From positions 1,566,501-1,630,500 of the forward strand of contig JARUPZ010000026.1 of NCBI GenBank assembly GCA_031213475.1: a DNA stretch of 64,000 nt, read 5' to 3'. The DNA comes from Nereocystis luetkeana. Lineage: Eukaryota; Sar; Phaeophyceae; Laminariales; Laminariaceae. Shown piece by piece: positions 22,902 through 34,624 of the stretch. The position numbers and the translations under genes are program-made. The first letter of the stretch is position 1. Each line of letters starts with the position of its first letter. The notes under the pieces are model-generated. The model was not told where the DNA came from. It was given only the letters and a program-made list of their open reading frames with translations, and made no database searches.

Positions 22902-25365
22902 ACTCGTCAGCAAAGACAGGCAACAACATGAAGTCGGATCCTAGGACACTTCGATCTATGCACTCGAACCCAACTTCCCCAGTAATGTGGCTGGTGAGTC
23001 GGAAGATTACTACACGCGCTAATCATCCCTCTCTCAACCTGGGATTTCGCTCGAGAAACATACTCAAATCCAATTTATATGGAGTGTGTTCGCACTAGCA
23101 AGCAGACATCGCGGGGCATCCAACACTGGCGAAGAAATATTTCGTCGTTTTGTTTCGATACAACAAATATTTTCGACCATAGCGGTTGACATCAACCGGA
23201 TCCGCTACGTCGATTTCTGATCCCTGTTTTGTATTTTGGTGTTGTGTCTATGTTGTCGGTTATGTTTCCTGGGTTTCGGTATTATTGTCAAAATTATGTA
23301 TTATCTCCTCTCCCCCGCCAGGTGTTTGTCTACGGCTTATTTGTATTGCTTTATACTTTATACTCCTTGTGTTCGATGTGAGAATGTCGTGGTTGACGTG
23401 CGCACCTGCTTTTGCCACTTGTGGTTATTTTGTTTGCACTGGGTGATGTGGTGAAGAACATACTAGTTGATATTACAAGAACCCTGCCCCCCCAAACGCG
23501 CTCATTCAACCAAATTGCAACGTATTTGTGCTTACGCAATATCGACAATTTATTACATGTTTGAGTGCGTTCATACTACAGTACGTAGTAGTAGTTACAA
23601 CAATCCGCGCAGGAATCCGCCGACGCAGCCAGCAAACTACTAATCTAGAAACCCACACGCACGCACACATACACATCGAGCCACCAGAAATTCTTTATGC
23701 TCCGACGCGAATGGCTAATTAATAATGAATGCGATTTCATGAGCGTAGAAAAAGTAACTTAACATATATGGGGAAACATACGCGGGCGGGAGACCCTGAA
23801 TACCGAGCTGCCGATCAATCGGCCCTCACTTGTACAAGAAAGCCTCGAAACAAGGTGGAAGATTGTCGAGAAATAAGACTCCAGTCCCATCATCCAAGCA
23901 GTGCGGTTGGCTAATTCAAGTTAACGAGTGTGTGGCGCGTTGCCTCGCTTGCTAAGAGCCATGATGCTGGACAGAGAGAGCGAAATATCGAATACGTCAA
24001 AATCTAAATACACAGAAAGTAAAGTGACAAAATGAATACCAATTTACCTTTCGCTCTCGGACCCTGAACAAACAACCCACAAATGTATGAATCCTATCTG
24101 GAGAAACATACCCCTCCGTAACCTCCGTAAATGAATGGTAGCTACGTGATACACGGCAAGCGAGGCAATCAAACTTCATCAGACATTTGCGCGACTATGA
24201 TCAACGGCTATGTTTTCCCCACACGTAGACACAACATCGTGCCAATGTGTTTGTGTATAGTGTTCCTTGTACGATGACCATATCGCAAATTTGCGGAAGG
24301 TTTTCTACACACGGCGAGGCGCCAACATGCCGGAACCTTAAACGGTACGAAAAATAATGCGTTCCTTTGTTTGTAAAGTGTGCACCCATGCGTGTAGCTG
24401 AAACCGAAAACCCTGAATCAACAACCTCGGTCCTGTCAGGCGTGTGATCTCCTGTTTGGTGATAGCCTTGAATACAACCGGCTCGAGTCAGCCTTCGACC
24501 TCACACAGACCATATTTGCGGTGTTTATCCGAATTGCCGGGCGCGTGTCCCTGTCGAGTTTTGTTGGTCGTACCCAGTGCTTGATACTGCTCTAAGAATA
24601 TTTAGACTTGTTTTTTTTTGACGCGAAGTATAAGTGCGACACGTGACACGTCCAGGAATCAAGCCGGAACTGACCTGCGGGTCGGCGAGGGCAGTCAGTG
24701 TGGGATTTAAGGGGCATGTGTGTGTCGAGGCCCGTGGTACAAAGTTTCGCATGGCGCGTTTCTCCTCCTCTTCGACTCGTGGTCGTCGCCACATACCTGG
24801 GAGTCTGACAAGGTTGGCGCTATACGGGGAGGTGTTCACTAATATGTGCTTAGTTTTCTGGACGTCCGAGAGACTCGGTCAAATGCCTGCCCTAATCCGT
24901 TCAAAGATTAATGCACGAAAGCTTTTGGTTGTCAGAATATGGACTGCCAATGACACTGGTTGCAAAGCTGCGCCAAAGAAATTTATTCAAATATTGGATT
25001 GGGTGAGATACCGAGCTACTCGTCCGAGTGGCCATAACGCGGTAAACGAAATTGAGGGTAGCTCACTACAATAGCAGCTGCCAAAGGTGAGTCATCCCAC
25101 TCACACTTTCATCCAGACGCTGCCTACGAGACACCGCCCACACTTACTTCCGGTATCTTCATTTGATGAAGCTTCTTCTGCCTGTATGGATTTGGCCATA
25201 TAGTCTAGAAAAAAATCAACACAGCGATACTTGATTTTCAGCCAGCTCAGAATAATCTCAACAAAACATTGAACACCCAGTTGCGGCCGTTAGTCAACGT
25301 TGCCAACGCCATTTGTACCGCGTCGATCGATCTGTTCTTGTTACGCGAAATAAATGCTGGGGCTA
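22902..25365. other. About 2.4 kb with no recognised gene
   Basis: Contains only short or motif-free ORFs. The stretch next to 25366 would hold the 3' UTR of the minus-strand membrane gene. Confidence 0.3.
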
Positions 25366-26403
25366 TCACCAAAAGCTGACAAATGATCTCAATGAAGAAC
25401 ATAATACTATCCAAAACGTAAGGAAATCACGAAGCACAGTCGCCAGAATCCAGTACCCGACTCTATGCCTGTTTCTCAACATGTCTACAGTCGGCTTGAG
25501 AAGTGCACTAAACGTTGACCCCAAGAAGTTTGTGTCGGCCGCCACGAGAATTAGAATGACCGCGAAACATGGTAAAGCAACATAACCAATGCCTGATAGA
25601 ACAATTGGGGCGTTAGGCCACCCACCGCCGTGCAATGAAATGCTCAACAGGTACAATAGCGAGGTAGCCCAATACCCAGATCCCCAACCAACTAGAAGAG
25701 AAGGCACACGTGAAAGGAAATCTGGGATATTCTCTATTTCATGCCCCTGTAAAGTATCGTCTAAGGAAACTTGTTGTTCGGGGGTGGCGGTAGCCCTCCC
25801 CGCGGCAGGACAAACCGCACCCAGCGCCTTTGCTGCAAGCCCGGCGACAAGAACTGCATTTATTCCAAGCAAAACGGATTTGTGTTTGGATATTCCTAAT
25901 CCGTACTCTTCGCTTGACCGTGTAGTTGCAACTAACCTCAGAGCTATAGGAAACCCGTCATGTTTTGTTAAACAGCGCCAGTTATGCACCCCATGAGTAA
26001 GCCACAAGCCCAGCATAATATGGAAACAAGGCTCCAATGTGATTCGTCGATATGTATTTCGTACAGTGACTACCAATATTCCGACGGTGTTGGTGGGTAT
26101 GAAACCGCCACATTCGCTATTTACGGCTTTTTTACTGGCTGTACCGATCATTTGACAAACCGCCCGTAGAGTCGAACTCAATAGGATCGAGGATAATGTT
26201 ACGGCCACCGGATTGAGGCCCCAAATAAACCACGTGGGGAATGTTTGGATATTGTCCGTGTGCGTATTTAACAACGATGAGTCATCCCCGGTGTACACAA
26301 TCCCCACCAGGGCCAGCGCAAAGCTTATCCCGACAGACTCTATCGCCCAAAACAGCCGCCATTCTTGAGGAACCATCACAATAAATCGAAGAAGTTTCTC
26401 ATC
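25366..26403 (-). CDS. Multi-pass membrane protein copy B, last exon
   Basis: This 346-codon exon (stop included) ends in TGA after Phe-Trp, exactly like copy A. The exon start is placed at 26403 at CAG|GATGAG because similarity with copy A begins there and the phase is 0. About six or seven hydrophobic segments are visible, for example in ESVGISFALALVGIVY, WGLNPVAVTLSSILLSSTL, LLGINAVLVAGLAAKALG, YWATSLLYLLSISLHGGG, GIGYVALPCFAVILILVA and the final FLTFWIVLCSSL. A soluble ~40-residue stretch with PEQQVSLDDTLQG separates two of them. It is probably an integral membrane protein, possibly a transporter or channel-like protein, but I recognise no family and see no catalytic motif. Confidence 0.7.
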   Translation of the reverse strand, partial: DEKLLRFIVMVPQEWRLFWAIESVGISFALALVGIVYTGDDSSLLNTHTDNIQTFPTWFIWGLNPVAVTLSSILLSSTLRAVCQMIGTASKKAVNSECGGFIPTNTVGILVVTVRNTYRRITLEPCFHIMLGLWLTHGVHNWRCLTKHDGFPIALRLVATTRSSEEYGLGISKHKSVLLGINAVLVAGLAAKALGAVCPAAGRATATPEQQVSLDDTLQGHEIENIPDFLSRVPSLLVGWGSGYWATSLLYLLSISLHGGGWPNAPIVLSGIGYVALPCFAVILILVAADTNFLGSTFSALLKPTVDMLRNRHRVGYWILATVLRDFLTFWIVLCSSLRSFVSFW

Positions 26404-27673
26404 CTGTGGCAACGTTGACGCATGGGGGAGGGCACATACAAATTGCATCGGGGGGGAGGGGGTGTTATTAATAGTGCGTGTGGCCGCTGGCTCTCGCATG
26501 AGAATAACACTATACGTCCACCTCGCGTTTGCTTGAAAGTCTAGTCTGGATTTCCCTCTTCACGTATTCCAGGACATATTATTAGCCATCAAACAACAGG
26601 AGAGTGAACAACTATAATATATGTTTCTCCAGCTTGAAGCAACTATGGCATGAATCAAATGAGATGATGCAACGAGAACTATTAATAGTATCACAGGAGG
26701 CGTATTTCATGCAGGTAATTGATCTCATGCCGATATATGAAACAATACAACCATGATTTTTTATTTTTTAAAGCAGGCAGCCTTTCCAAAGTGGTCTAGC
26801 GGGCATAAATGGTACAGCTGGAACTACGATTGCATGGCTATGCCAGCCGACAATCCCAACATCACCCGGGGCGGCACGACGTAGAGCGATATATCATGGG
26901 ACGACTAGGCAATTTGTCGAATAAAAATCGTTCTACAGGTTCGGCCCAGAACGTAGATGTCAACTCACGGCATACCTTTGGAATGGGAAATTATCACGAG
27001 CAAAATGTCTAGCATTTCCAGCATATCCATGGGGTTCCATTGCATTGTGTGTTTACCGGTATTTACGGCTAGCGTACACCAAGTATACTGTACGTAGTGC
27101 GTATCAAACAAATTAACCGGTATATTTGAATGAACGTGCAGGACAACTGTACCGGGTATTGCCGCCGTTGTCACGTACCGTGCTATCGGGACCTTTAATG
27201 CGGCGGAGGCGTGGAAAAAGTCACAAGTCACAACGTCCTATTTTTAGAACATCCTTGTCTTGCGTCGACTCCTCTTGGTATATGAGCACCGCAGTCGGGC
27301 AGATATTTGCCCTGGATATTATGCTGGCCGAATGATTGGGATTGAAGGTCGGGTTTGAATGCGACAACTATGTTCGCTGGAGGAAATGCGCAGATTTTTT
27401 TCCACAAACAACGACGGCCACAGTATTATTATTGCAGTTAGGTCGTCATGCACGTACCCCATAACATTATACCAGGTTTATATCACACAAAAAGGTATGT
27501 ATGTGTCTGCCGTTGGGAAGCCGCCAGCCGTTTGTTCCGGAACGAAAGGATGCATGGCCCAGCCGATAGCATGCTCAAGGCAGGGGCGAGAGAAGTTGTT
27601 GAGAAAACGATTCACCCTAAAGTCGAGAAGTATGCGTAGTGAATATAGTTAGTCTGATGCTGCACGTACGTAC
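26404..27673 (-). other. Intron 2 of membrane-protein copy B
   Basis: Donor CTG|GTACGT after 27674 and acceptor CAG|GATGAG before 26403. Phase 0, 1270 bp. No nested gene is evident. Confidence 0.6.
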
Positions 27674-28012
27674 CAGGTCAGCGATGAAGAGAACGCTCAC
27701 TGCATTCAACACTACAGAAGCGCTGTCCGCTGATGTTGACGCCAGCACCTTCATGGCGGCGGCTAACATGATCCCATATACGATTAGTAGCCCAATGCCG
27801 AAAGCACGATGCCCAGCAGAATTGCCATCCACCAACAGCGAGAAGCCAGCGCGAAGGTCATGAGTCGTAGATGCCACGAGCAGGTACGTGGCTCCAGTCA
27901 CTGACGGTAGTAAATATTTGGTCGCATCGCGGTCGTCTTCGGAGCTACCAGCGTCATCAGTTGCCGTACGCCCAGATAGGACGACGAGGATAGCGTAGGA
28001 AAATCCCTGGAT
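27674..28012 (-). CDS. Membrane protein copy B, exon 2
   Basis: Exactly 113 codons, phase 0 on both sides, reading IQGFSYAILVVLSGR at its start and VLFIADL at its end. Three hydrophobic stretches (YLLVAS.., FGIGLLIVYGIMLAAAMKVL, VVLNAVSVLFIA) indicate membrane segments; an acidic loop (SSEDDRDA) lies between the first two. Acceptor CAG|ATCCAG and donor CTG|GTACGT. Compared with copy A it lacks the TATA insertion and stays open, so copy B is the better candidate for the functional gene. Confidence 0.65.
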
Positions 28013-28811
28013 CTGTTTTGAAAAAGCGGTTTGCAAAAAGCGCCCATGGCACACACTCCAGTTGGCTCCATATAATTCGGAGGCCTTCTTCGATGGAGAT
28101 TAAATACAATTTTGCTGAGGCTCCTAACTTTAGGAGCTCCATACCTCACACAAAAGCTGACTTCAGCAAAAAAACTCGGATTGCATCCCGATGAATAATC
28201 CCATGGCCCAAGTATACAAAAACGATTTTTTTCGAAACAAGATTGACATTGCGACAATTTTGGGTTAACAGGCCCCCTCATTCAGAAAATAGTTTAGCGG
28301 GAATGATCTACCTTACTCGTAGAATGCGTCTTGGACATAGCTGCCATAACTGTGCAAACCCCCCAATATTCCCGTGAAATCAACAAAATCGTATGCACGG
28401 TTTGTGGGAACATGTGACGCCACCACAATGAACAATAACAGTAGTTTATTAAAACAACCACAAGTTACGTTTGCACGAGGAACAAGTGGCACGTATGCGT
28501 TACAGTCGACCGTGTGGTTATTGTTCGGCGAACGCAGGTGATGACCTCGACTCCACGCTCTGACTCGCCTGATTAAGTCTGTTCCATCAAAACACGCAAT
28601 TATTTGGACTCGTCTAATACCCACCTGGGCAAACACTCCCTCCATGATTTTTCTCCAATTCATTGCTCAAACGAAACGGAAATGTATTTATTTGCTGGTG
28701 TAAACCTCAATATTAAAACGCACTTCAGATGGCCTCCTTCGACCGGACTGGCGGCCTCAAACACAAACAAATATAGAATATATTCCACATGTGCCGGCTT
28801 GGGGTACTCAC
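28013..28811 (-). other. Intron 1 of copy B, containing repeat R
   Basis: 799 bp between GTGAGT donor (after 28812) and the acceptor at 28013. Repeat R copy 2 lies at 28115-28331. A 116-codon minus-strand ORF at 28313-28663 (GDRHHLRS-type basic start, hydrophobic KLLLLFIVVASH segment) overlaps the repeat edge; I could not recognise it. Confidence 0.5.
28115..28331. repeat. Dispersed ~220-bp repeat R, copy 2
   Basis: CTGAGGCTCCTAACTTTAGG, AGCTGACTTCAGCA, AATAATCCCATGGC and CTCGTAGAATGCGTC align to copy 1 at 22678-22901. It sits inside an intron and is absent from the matching intron of copy A. Confidence 0.75.
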
Positions 28812-29018
28812 CAGTAGTACAAGCCAGCCGATTAGCCTATCTGATAACTGCGGCTCTTCGTCTTCATCGTCCGCTTTCACGCCGCACGCGTAGAGGTAGA
28901 TTGAGTCGGAAAAATGTCGACGAAGCCAGGCAGAATAATACTCCTGGTTGGTCGCTCCCTCTTCAGAAATATAAAGGGACCGCGGAGATATAATGCCGAA
29001 AACAGGGTGTAACGTTTC
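28812..29018 (-). CDS. Membrane protein copy B, upstream exon
   Basis: The minus strand gives 69 codons from a CACTAG|GAAACG acceptor to a CTG|GTGAGT donor, reading HPVFGIISPRS, RRHFSDSIYLYACGVKA and LSDRLIGWLVLL. The end joins exon 2 in phase 0. It is preceded in frame by a TAG, so either this is an internal exon with more exons upstream or the acceptor is right at that TAG. The first coding exon and promoter were not found. Confidence 0.55.
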
Positions 29019-29173
29019 CTAGTGTTTGCGCACAGTCTGGCTTACGAACAGCCAACATCGCGTACGGATGCCCTGAGCTTGTCGGTGTACGGAGGCAGTC
29101 AAATCTTCTGATGAGCGCGAAATATTTTACGTGTGTGGCGCGTGCTAAGGTTGAGATAGCTTCACGCACTACT

Positions 29174-29400
29174 GGTGAGTCTCAGTATGTGAGGAGCTCT
29201 ATATCTCATCCCAAAACAGCAAATCTAAATCGAGACAAACAGCCCCACGGACAGGTTATACAACGATATATCATAGTTCGGAAACAAGTCAAAGGTGCGT
29301 CAAATCTATCGGGAGTTTTTCCGTGCCCTTAAGGAGCGTCGTCGCACACAAATAGTTTCGCAAACACGTTCTACCTATATCGTATCATCGGTCGTGTGTG
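29174..29400. repeat. Dispersed repeat R, copy 3 (diverged)
   Basis: GAGGAGCTCTATATCTCATC, CCAAAACAGC and, at the end, CTACCTATATCGTA resemble copies 1 and 2 in the same order, with more substitutions. Confidence 0.5.
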
Positions 29401-29735
29401 TAGGCAACTCGAGGGGTAGACAAAACACGCCGAGCGTGCATGGGCGTGTTTAGGCGGGAAAGAGCTTCGTCGCCAAACGTAGCCTTGGCTCTTTGGAAGG
29501 CTCCATGTTTGAGCGGGCGGGTCACGTTTTTCAGGTGCAAAAACTCGCAAATTTAAATATTATTGTCTTCGAATCGACAAGCGGCGGGGCGTTTTAGTAC
29601 ACTCAGTAACCACGATATTTCTCTCGACTACGTCGCGCACAATGTGGTTTCGTTTACGTGTCATTCTTTGTATATCTGTACAGGCCTTAAGTGTTCCACT
29701 CCAACAGTCCTATAAACACCGACGAAATCTCGATG
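29401..29735. other. No recognised feature
   Basis: Possible 5' flank of copy B, but no promoter element can be supported. Confidence 0.25.
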
Positions 29736-29771
<36 letters not shown>

Positions 29772-29797
29772 TGTATGTATGTATGTACGTATGTATA
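29736..29797. repeat. (TATG)n microsatellite
   Basis: About 13 GTAT units after a short TA run, with one GTAC variant. Confidence 0.95.
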
Positions 29798-31090
29798 CTG
29801 CAAGCAATAGAGGCAATCGGTACAATACACGCTGTTCACACTACGTCGCTTCGGCCCTGCACGGCAAACCTACGTACTCCCGATATGGTGTCTTCATGAA
29901 ACTTTGCAAATTTCCATCGTACGAGATCGTCACGAAGTAAGCCTCACTCTGATGGAACATCGTTGCCGCCTACGTCCGAACGCTCCTTTTTCTGATTTCC
30001 GTTCATTTGTGTGAGGTTTGACCTTGAGATGGATTCGAAGTGCGGCCAGTGGAAATACATCTATCTGGCGAACTCCGAAATACTTTACGTTTTGGTCATT
30101 CATATTGGTAAAAGTAGTTATTCACACAAGCTTCAACAGTTCGCACCGCAGGACGGACGTTGGCTGCGTTTGAGCAAACTGATTGAAGGTCCAAACGACA
30201 CACGCGGCGGCAGCAATTTCCCAACGACGCTTACCTGACGGTATTATGCTCATGCTGTGGTCCATCACCTGCAAAAGGAACGAAACGCCAGACCAGTGTT
30301 GGGCGACTACCGAAGCGCGCCACAGCACAGCGAGGAACGATTGGAAAAGGAACGTCATCATTCAGAGTTTGGGTTGACTGGATATTTTTCCCATCTAGCC
30401 CTGTGTTTTTCATTCAAGATGTCCCTGGCATATTATACATACATACGTATGTGGTGGTTTTGGTGGAATACAAACACACGACGGAGTACCCAGTACAGCT
30501 TAAGGCCACGCTTCTTGTCAAGCGTCTTGTGGTCCCCGTGGTTCAGGTGACTCTGATATCTACGTGTTTTATCGGAACATAACTTCATCGCTATTTAAAC
30601 ACGCTGTCTTTAGAGGTTCGGCTGGTCGTGCATACCGGAGATATTTCGTTTTCCAGGGGAGCTTCGTCTTATATATCAGCATGTGATCAACTGGAAAAAT
30701 TATCTCTGCAGGTTCTGAACAGAGGCCAGTACCTCGTCTTAGAGTTGCTGAAGTGGTCAAAATTAAACGGCATTTATAGCGCACAAAATATAGTGAAAAA
30801 AACACGCGACTGAGCGTTTATACTCGTGCTGACAATTTCAGCTCTGCAAGGGCAACTACAGCCGGCGCAAGTGGTAAATGCTGCTAACGGTCATACGCCG
30901 CCAGATTCGACCCACGATTTTTTTTGGTGAGGTCAAAGTGGAGAGCGGATAGCAAGACAACCAACTCCAAAAAACACTCAATTAATAGTAAACTCCTCGG
31001 ATAACCGAGCACTCGGATAACACTCATCTACGTTTCTTGGCCGAGCACAGGAACGCGATAACGTACTGACATAGTGCTAGCACTGGAGGA
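29798..31090. other. No recognised gene over 1.3 kb
   Basis: Motif-free ORFs only, the longest 97 codons at 30257-30550. Confidence 0.3.
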
Positions 31091-31099
31091 GCAACCGCG

Positions 31100-32960
31100 G
31101 TAACACAGTAACACAGTGTTACCTGGAACCCCACGAACTCGGACACGTCTCAACGTTATGTTGCTGCTCGACCTCTTCCAGCTCTGTTACAGCAACATTG
31201 TGTTATGCCGTGATCAGTCTTGGAACTAACACGGGAACACAGTGTTAGGTTTTGACCAAACACGTACGCTACACGCTAACATGCATAGATAAGTATCCGC
31301 ATATATATATTTGCTAACACGAAAACATCATGTTACTGTTGACGCAGCGTTAGACATAACGCAATATACGCGCAGTGTTACCCTTAAAAGGAGTGATATG
31401 CATAGCATCCTAGAATATAGTTACCATCTTCGCCAGCACTACTAACACTACGTTTTCTGGACCTCCCATCCGATTGCCTTAGACTCGGATAGCCTAACAC
31501 TTAAGGGATGTTAGATACGTTAAAGTCTTAGCCGGCCTGTACGTAACATTATGTTAGTATGTTGACCTAAATGCGGAGGTATATCTTACATTATGTTACG
31601 CTGTGACCGTCAGTAAAGACTGGATGGTAATATACCGTCACCGTCTTACCCATAAATTTAATGCGGGTCTAACATAATGTTACTGGGTTACCGTTGGGCC
31701 CGGAGTTGTTTAAAATTGATGTTACTAGGTTACCCTTTCTTTGGATCTTCCTGAGATCAAAGATGTGATACCTGTGTTAGTAGTGGTGAAGCGGGGTGTG
31801 GGAGAAACATCACGTACGTAGCCGTGTTGTTCAATTTCGCCGACATCCCAGTACGGGATACCTACAAAATATCCCCGGGCGGGAAGAGTAGCATGGCATC
31901 CCCGGTGAACAAAAAGCGTTGAAAGTTATTTTTAACCCCTATACGGGAATTTCTTAGGAGGGGTCCGAGCAAAGAAGAAAAACACTTCTGGAAACCCAGC
32001 TAGAACGGTATGGTTGCAACACAGAACTTAATCCATCCATAACGTAACCTACGTTATCCATTTATAAGTAGTCTGTACACTCGCACGTACGAGCTAACAC
32101 GGCAGTAACATATTATTGAATATTATGTTAGATTGGGGGTGTACATTATCTGCTAACTTGTGTCACTACGTACATGCCTTGCATACATACGAGCTACCAG
32201 GTATACATCAATAGTTTGCACGTGTTTTATCGACCATAGCTGGGGTACGCTATTATTTTGATGTATCTTAGAGTAAAGCAAGACTTCCGTTAACACCCTC
32301 ACATACAATCGCTCGATACGGACTGCTGCTGTGCGGCTGATACGGTCACATGTCGTGGCCATATACGTTATCCCTCCAACGTGTGGTACGAAAACCACTA
32401 TCACCACTATCAATAGGAATTTTTCTAACACGCTAACTTAGGTAGTGCTTTGGACGCGTTTATTTGGCCGTGTACGTTATCCGTCTAAAGGGTATTATTA
32501 AAAATTGCAATAGCAAGTATGAATTCCGCTAACACCGCTAATCTAACGTGACTCGCTAAGGGTTGATGTCGCCAACATGGTAGCATAATGTTAACGTTTA
32601 ATTGGCCGTGGACGATATCCCTTTAACCCTTTTAGAACCGCAGTCCCGTTTTGGGGACAAATCAGTCAAATTTCAAGTATTTTGTCACAAAAACGGGACT
32701 GCGGTTCTAAAGGGGTTAAAACGTTTTACGACATGCACAAGGGACACCGCTACAGTGGCACACTCACGTATGGTGTTACTCGCTATGGGCTGCATACACA
32801 AACATCGTAACAAATATAGTGCGGTCGGTACGGAATCAAGAAAACACTCTAACGTAATGTTACGCGAACGGCCGCCAATATCGGAAGACACAAAAACTTA
32901 GTTATCAGAAAATCCTAAAAGTATTTAACGTTGTAACGTAATGTGTCTTTTTTTTTGGCT
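31100..32960. repeat. Palindrome-dense non-coding tract (TAACAT..ATGTTA)
   Basis: Short palindromes with arms TAACAY and RTGTTA around a 1-base centre recur: GTAACACAGTGTTAC at 31108, AACACAGTGTT at 31236, AACATCATGTT at 31325, TAACATTATGTTA at 31544, TAACATAATGTTA at 31670, a longer-spaced pair at 32106-32130 and TAACGTAATGTTA at 32850, plus imperfect ones. Degenerate repeats of GGCCGTGKACGWTATCC (32355, 32463, 32601) suggest the tract is an old tandem array with a unit of roughly 110-140 bp. It contains no credible coding region. Confidence 0.7.
32627..32715. mobile_element. piggyBac-like MITE with TTAA target duplications
   Basis: An 89-bp foldback element whose left end CCCTTTTAGAACCGCAGTCC is matched by the inverse complement of its right end over about 35 bp with four mismatches. 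It is flanked by TTAA at 32623-32626 and 32716-32719. Ends in CCC..GGG flanked by TTAA are diagnostic of the piggyBac superfamily; the element is non-autonomous and encodes nothing. Confidence 0.85.
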
Positions 32961-33462
32961 GGCGCCTAGCATTTATTTACATAATAAACGGAAAGTATAG
33001 CGTCACCGAGGTGTGAATGGTTCATTTTGCGCGCTAGGGCATAGTACAATGGAAAACTTCCCACATACATGAAGAAATATCGTCCATGAAGAGGCTGTTG
33101 TCATACAGGCAGCGCATTTATTTGCCTGCCTTGGTTGTGTGTAAATCCGATTTCACTTTGTGGAGAAAGTGAGAAAGCATTTTTTCGGTCAAATGTCAAC
33201 ACTAAAATCTATACGAAAGCCCGACAACCGATGGCGCTGGTGCTCGGTGTGAACATTCTTTGAGGCATGCCCCAAGTAAAGAAACGCTTAACAACGCCTA
33301 ATTCGATTTGCATCAAAATATATGTCGTTTATACGGTATCCTAAACAAAGTCAAGATACTTCGATGAAATCCACAAAATCTGTGATTCTCACACCGGTTT
33401 TTCTTTTGTCATCCATTCTTTCACGCATTTAGTACGAGCAAGACAAAGAATTGTAACTCACC
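32961..33462. other. No recognised feature
   Basis: No ORF above background and no repeat seen. Confidence 0.3.
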
Positions 33463-33573
33463 CTGCACCACTTTTGTTCACCTTTTTTTCTTCGGTTTTG
33501 GTATTAAAAAAATTGGGTTAATTTTACGGATACCTTAGCTCCCGAAAAAAACAAACAAAAAAAAGTGGTGCAG
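33463..33573. mobile_element. Foldback MITE-like element, 111 bp
   Basis: Ends are inverted: CTGCACCACTTTT on the left and AAAAGTGGTGCAG on the right, followed inward by T-rich and A-rich arms that could also pair. No coding capacity. The class is unknown. Confidence 0.55.
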
Positions 33574-33761
33574 TACATGCAACCTCTCGGGAAGACTATC
33601 ATGAAGCACGTTTTAATTTTTTCGGAGAAAAGTTCGCAACAATGGGCTTAGAATGTGCGTGGAAGCCCACAAAGTTGGGCTTGACCAGCCCAACCTACCT
33701 GTGCTTGGGCCCTAGAAAGAGTGTAAAAACTCTGGATTGTTGTATTCTTGCATTAATTTAG

Positions 33762-34624
33762 AGTTCTGTGTGTGTTCTTCACGTTAAACCGTGCTTTCTA
33801 CAGGTCGATACCCAGCACAACCAGTGTCCGTGCCGATTCTTCAATCCTAGAAGAGATACCCGTTATGTGGTCACAAACCTACGCCACAGAGATACTACCT
33901 TGCCACGTACCAGGTATGCAGTAAGCACAGCAGTGGGCAATGCAATGTCACGTGATCATACTAGATACGACAGGCAGGATGTACACATTCTATGAAATAG
34001 AGGAACGAAAGGAAACGATCAAAGAAAAAACAAAAACAAAGGAGACGTATCACAAAAGAAAAACGAGGAAAAATGAAAGAAAACTAGAAGAAACAATCTG
34101 TCGTGCCCCCCACACGCAGGCGAGGTGGCCAACACTTGAAAAAAAAAGACCTGGAAAAAAAAAGAAAAATAAACAAAAACACCACTGCTTGCAAACAGAT
34201 TGAGACAAATAACAAATAAAGGTGAAAAAAAAACAAAAAAAACAGGCAGACCAAATCCCGAAGCACACTCCAGGTGGTGGCAGCAGTTTGTGGTACAATT
34301 AGCATAGCCAGGTTCTCCCTGCTTATGTGCTTGATACCCTGCTACCCAGACTGTCGTCTCCGCCCTGCGTTCGTCAACTATGCCCAGCCCCTTGGCGTCA
34401 GACTAAACGAAGCGAGCAGAGCAGGTTCTTTATCCAACCACGCCAAACGACTCCTTCAATCTGGCTTATCGATCTAAACGGGAAGAGAAATAAATAAAAT
34501 GAAAATAACGGAGAATCAGCGCAATAAAGGAAAAAAACAAAACGAACAGAGAAGACAAGGGAAGACCACGTTCGAACCAGCTGCACCAGTTGGTGGCACT
34601 AGTAGTATGGTCATGTTCTACTTC
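33762..34624 (-). mobile_element. LINE copy 1, 3' untranslated tail
   Basis: Downstream of the reverse-transcriptase stop codon, this tail matches the second copy (38823-39780) and the inverted fragment at 9357-9841. It ends on the minus strand with GAAGAACACACACAGAAC. A TACCAGGTA palindrome at 33908-33916 lies within it and is not shared by the sister copies. Confidence 0.8.

Noticed and set aside
32602..32901. 99-codon plus-strand ORF
   Set aside because: It runs straight through the piggyBac-like MITE and the palindrome tract.
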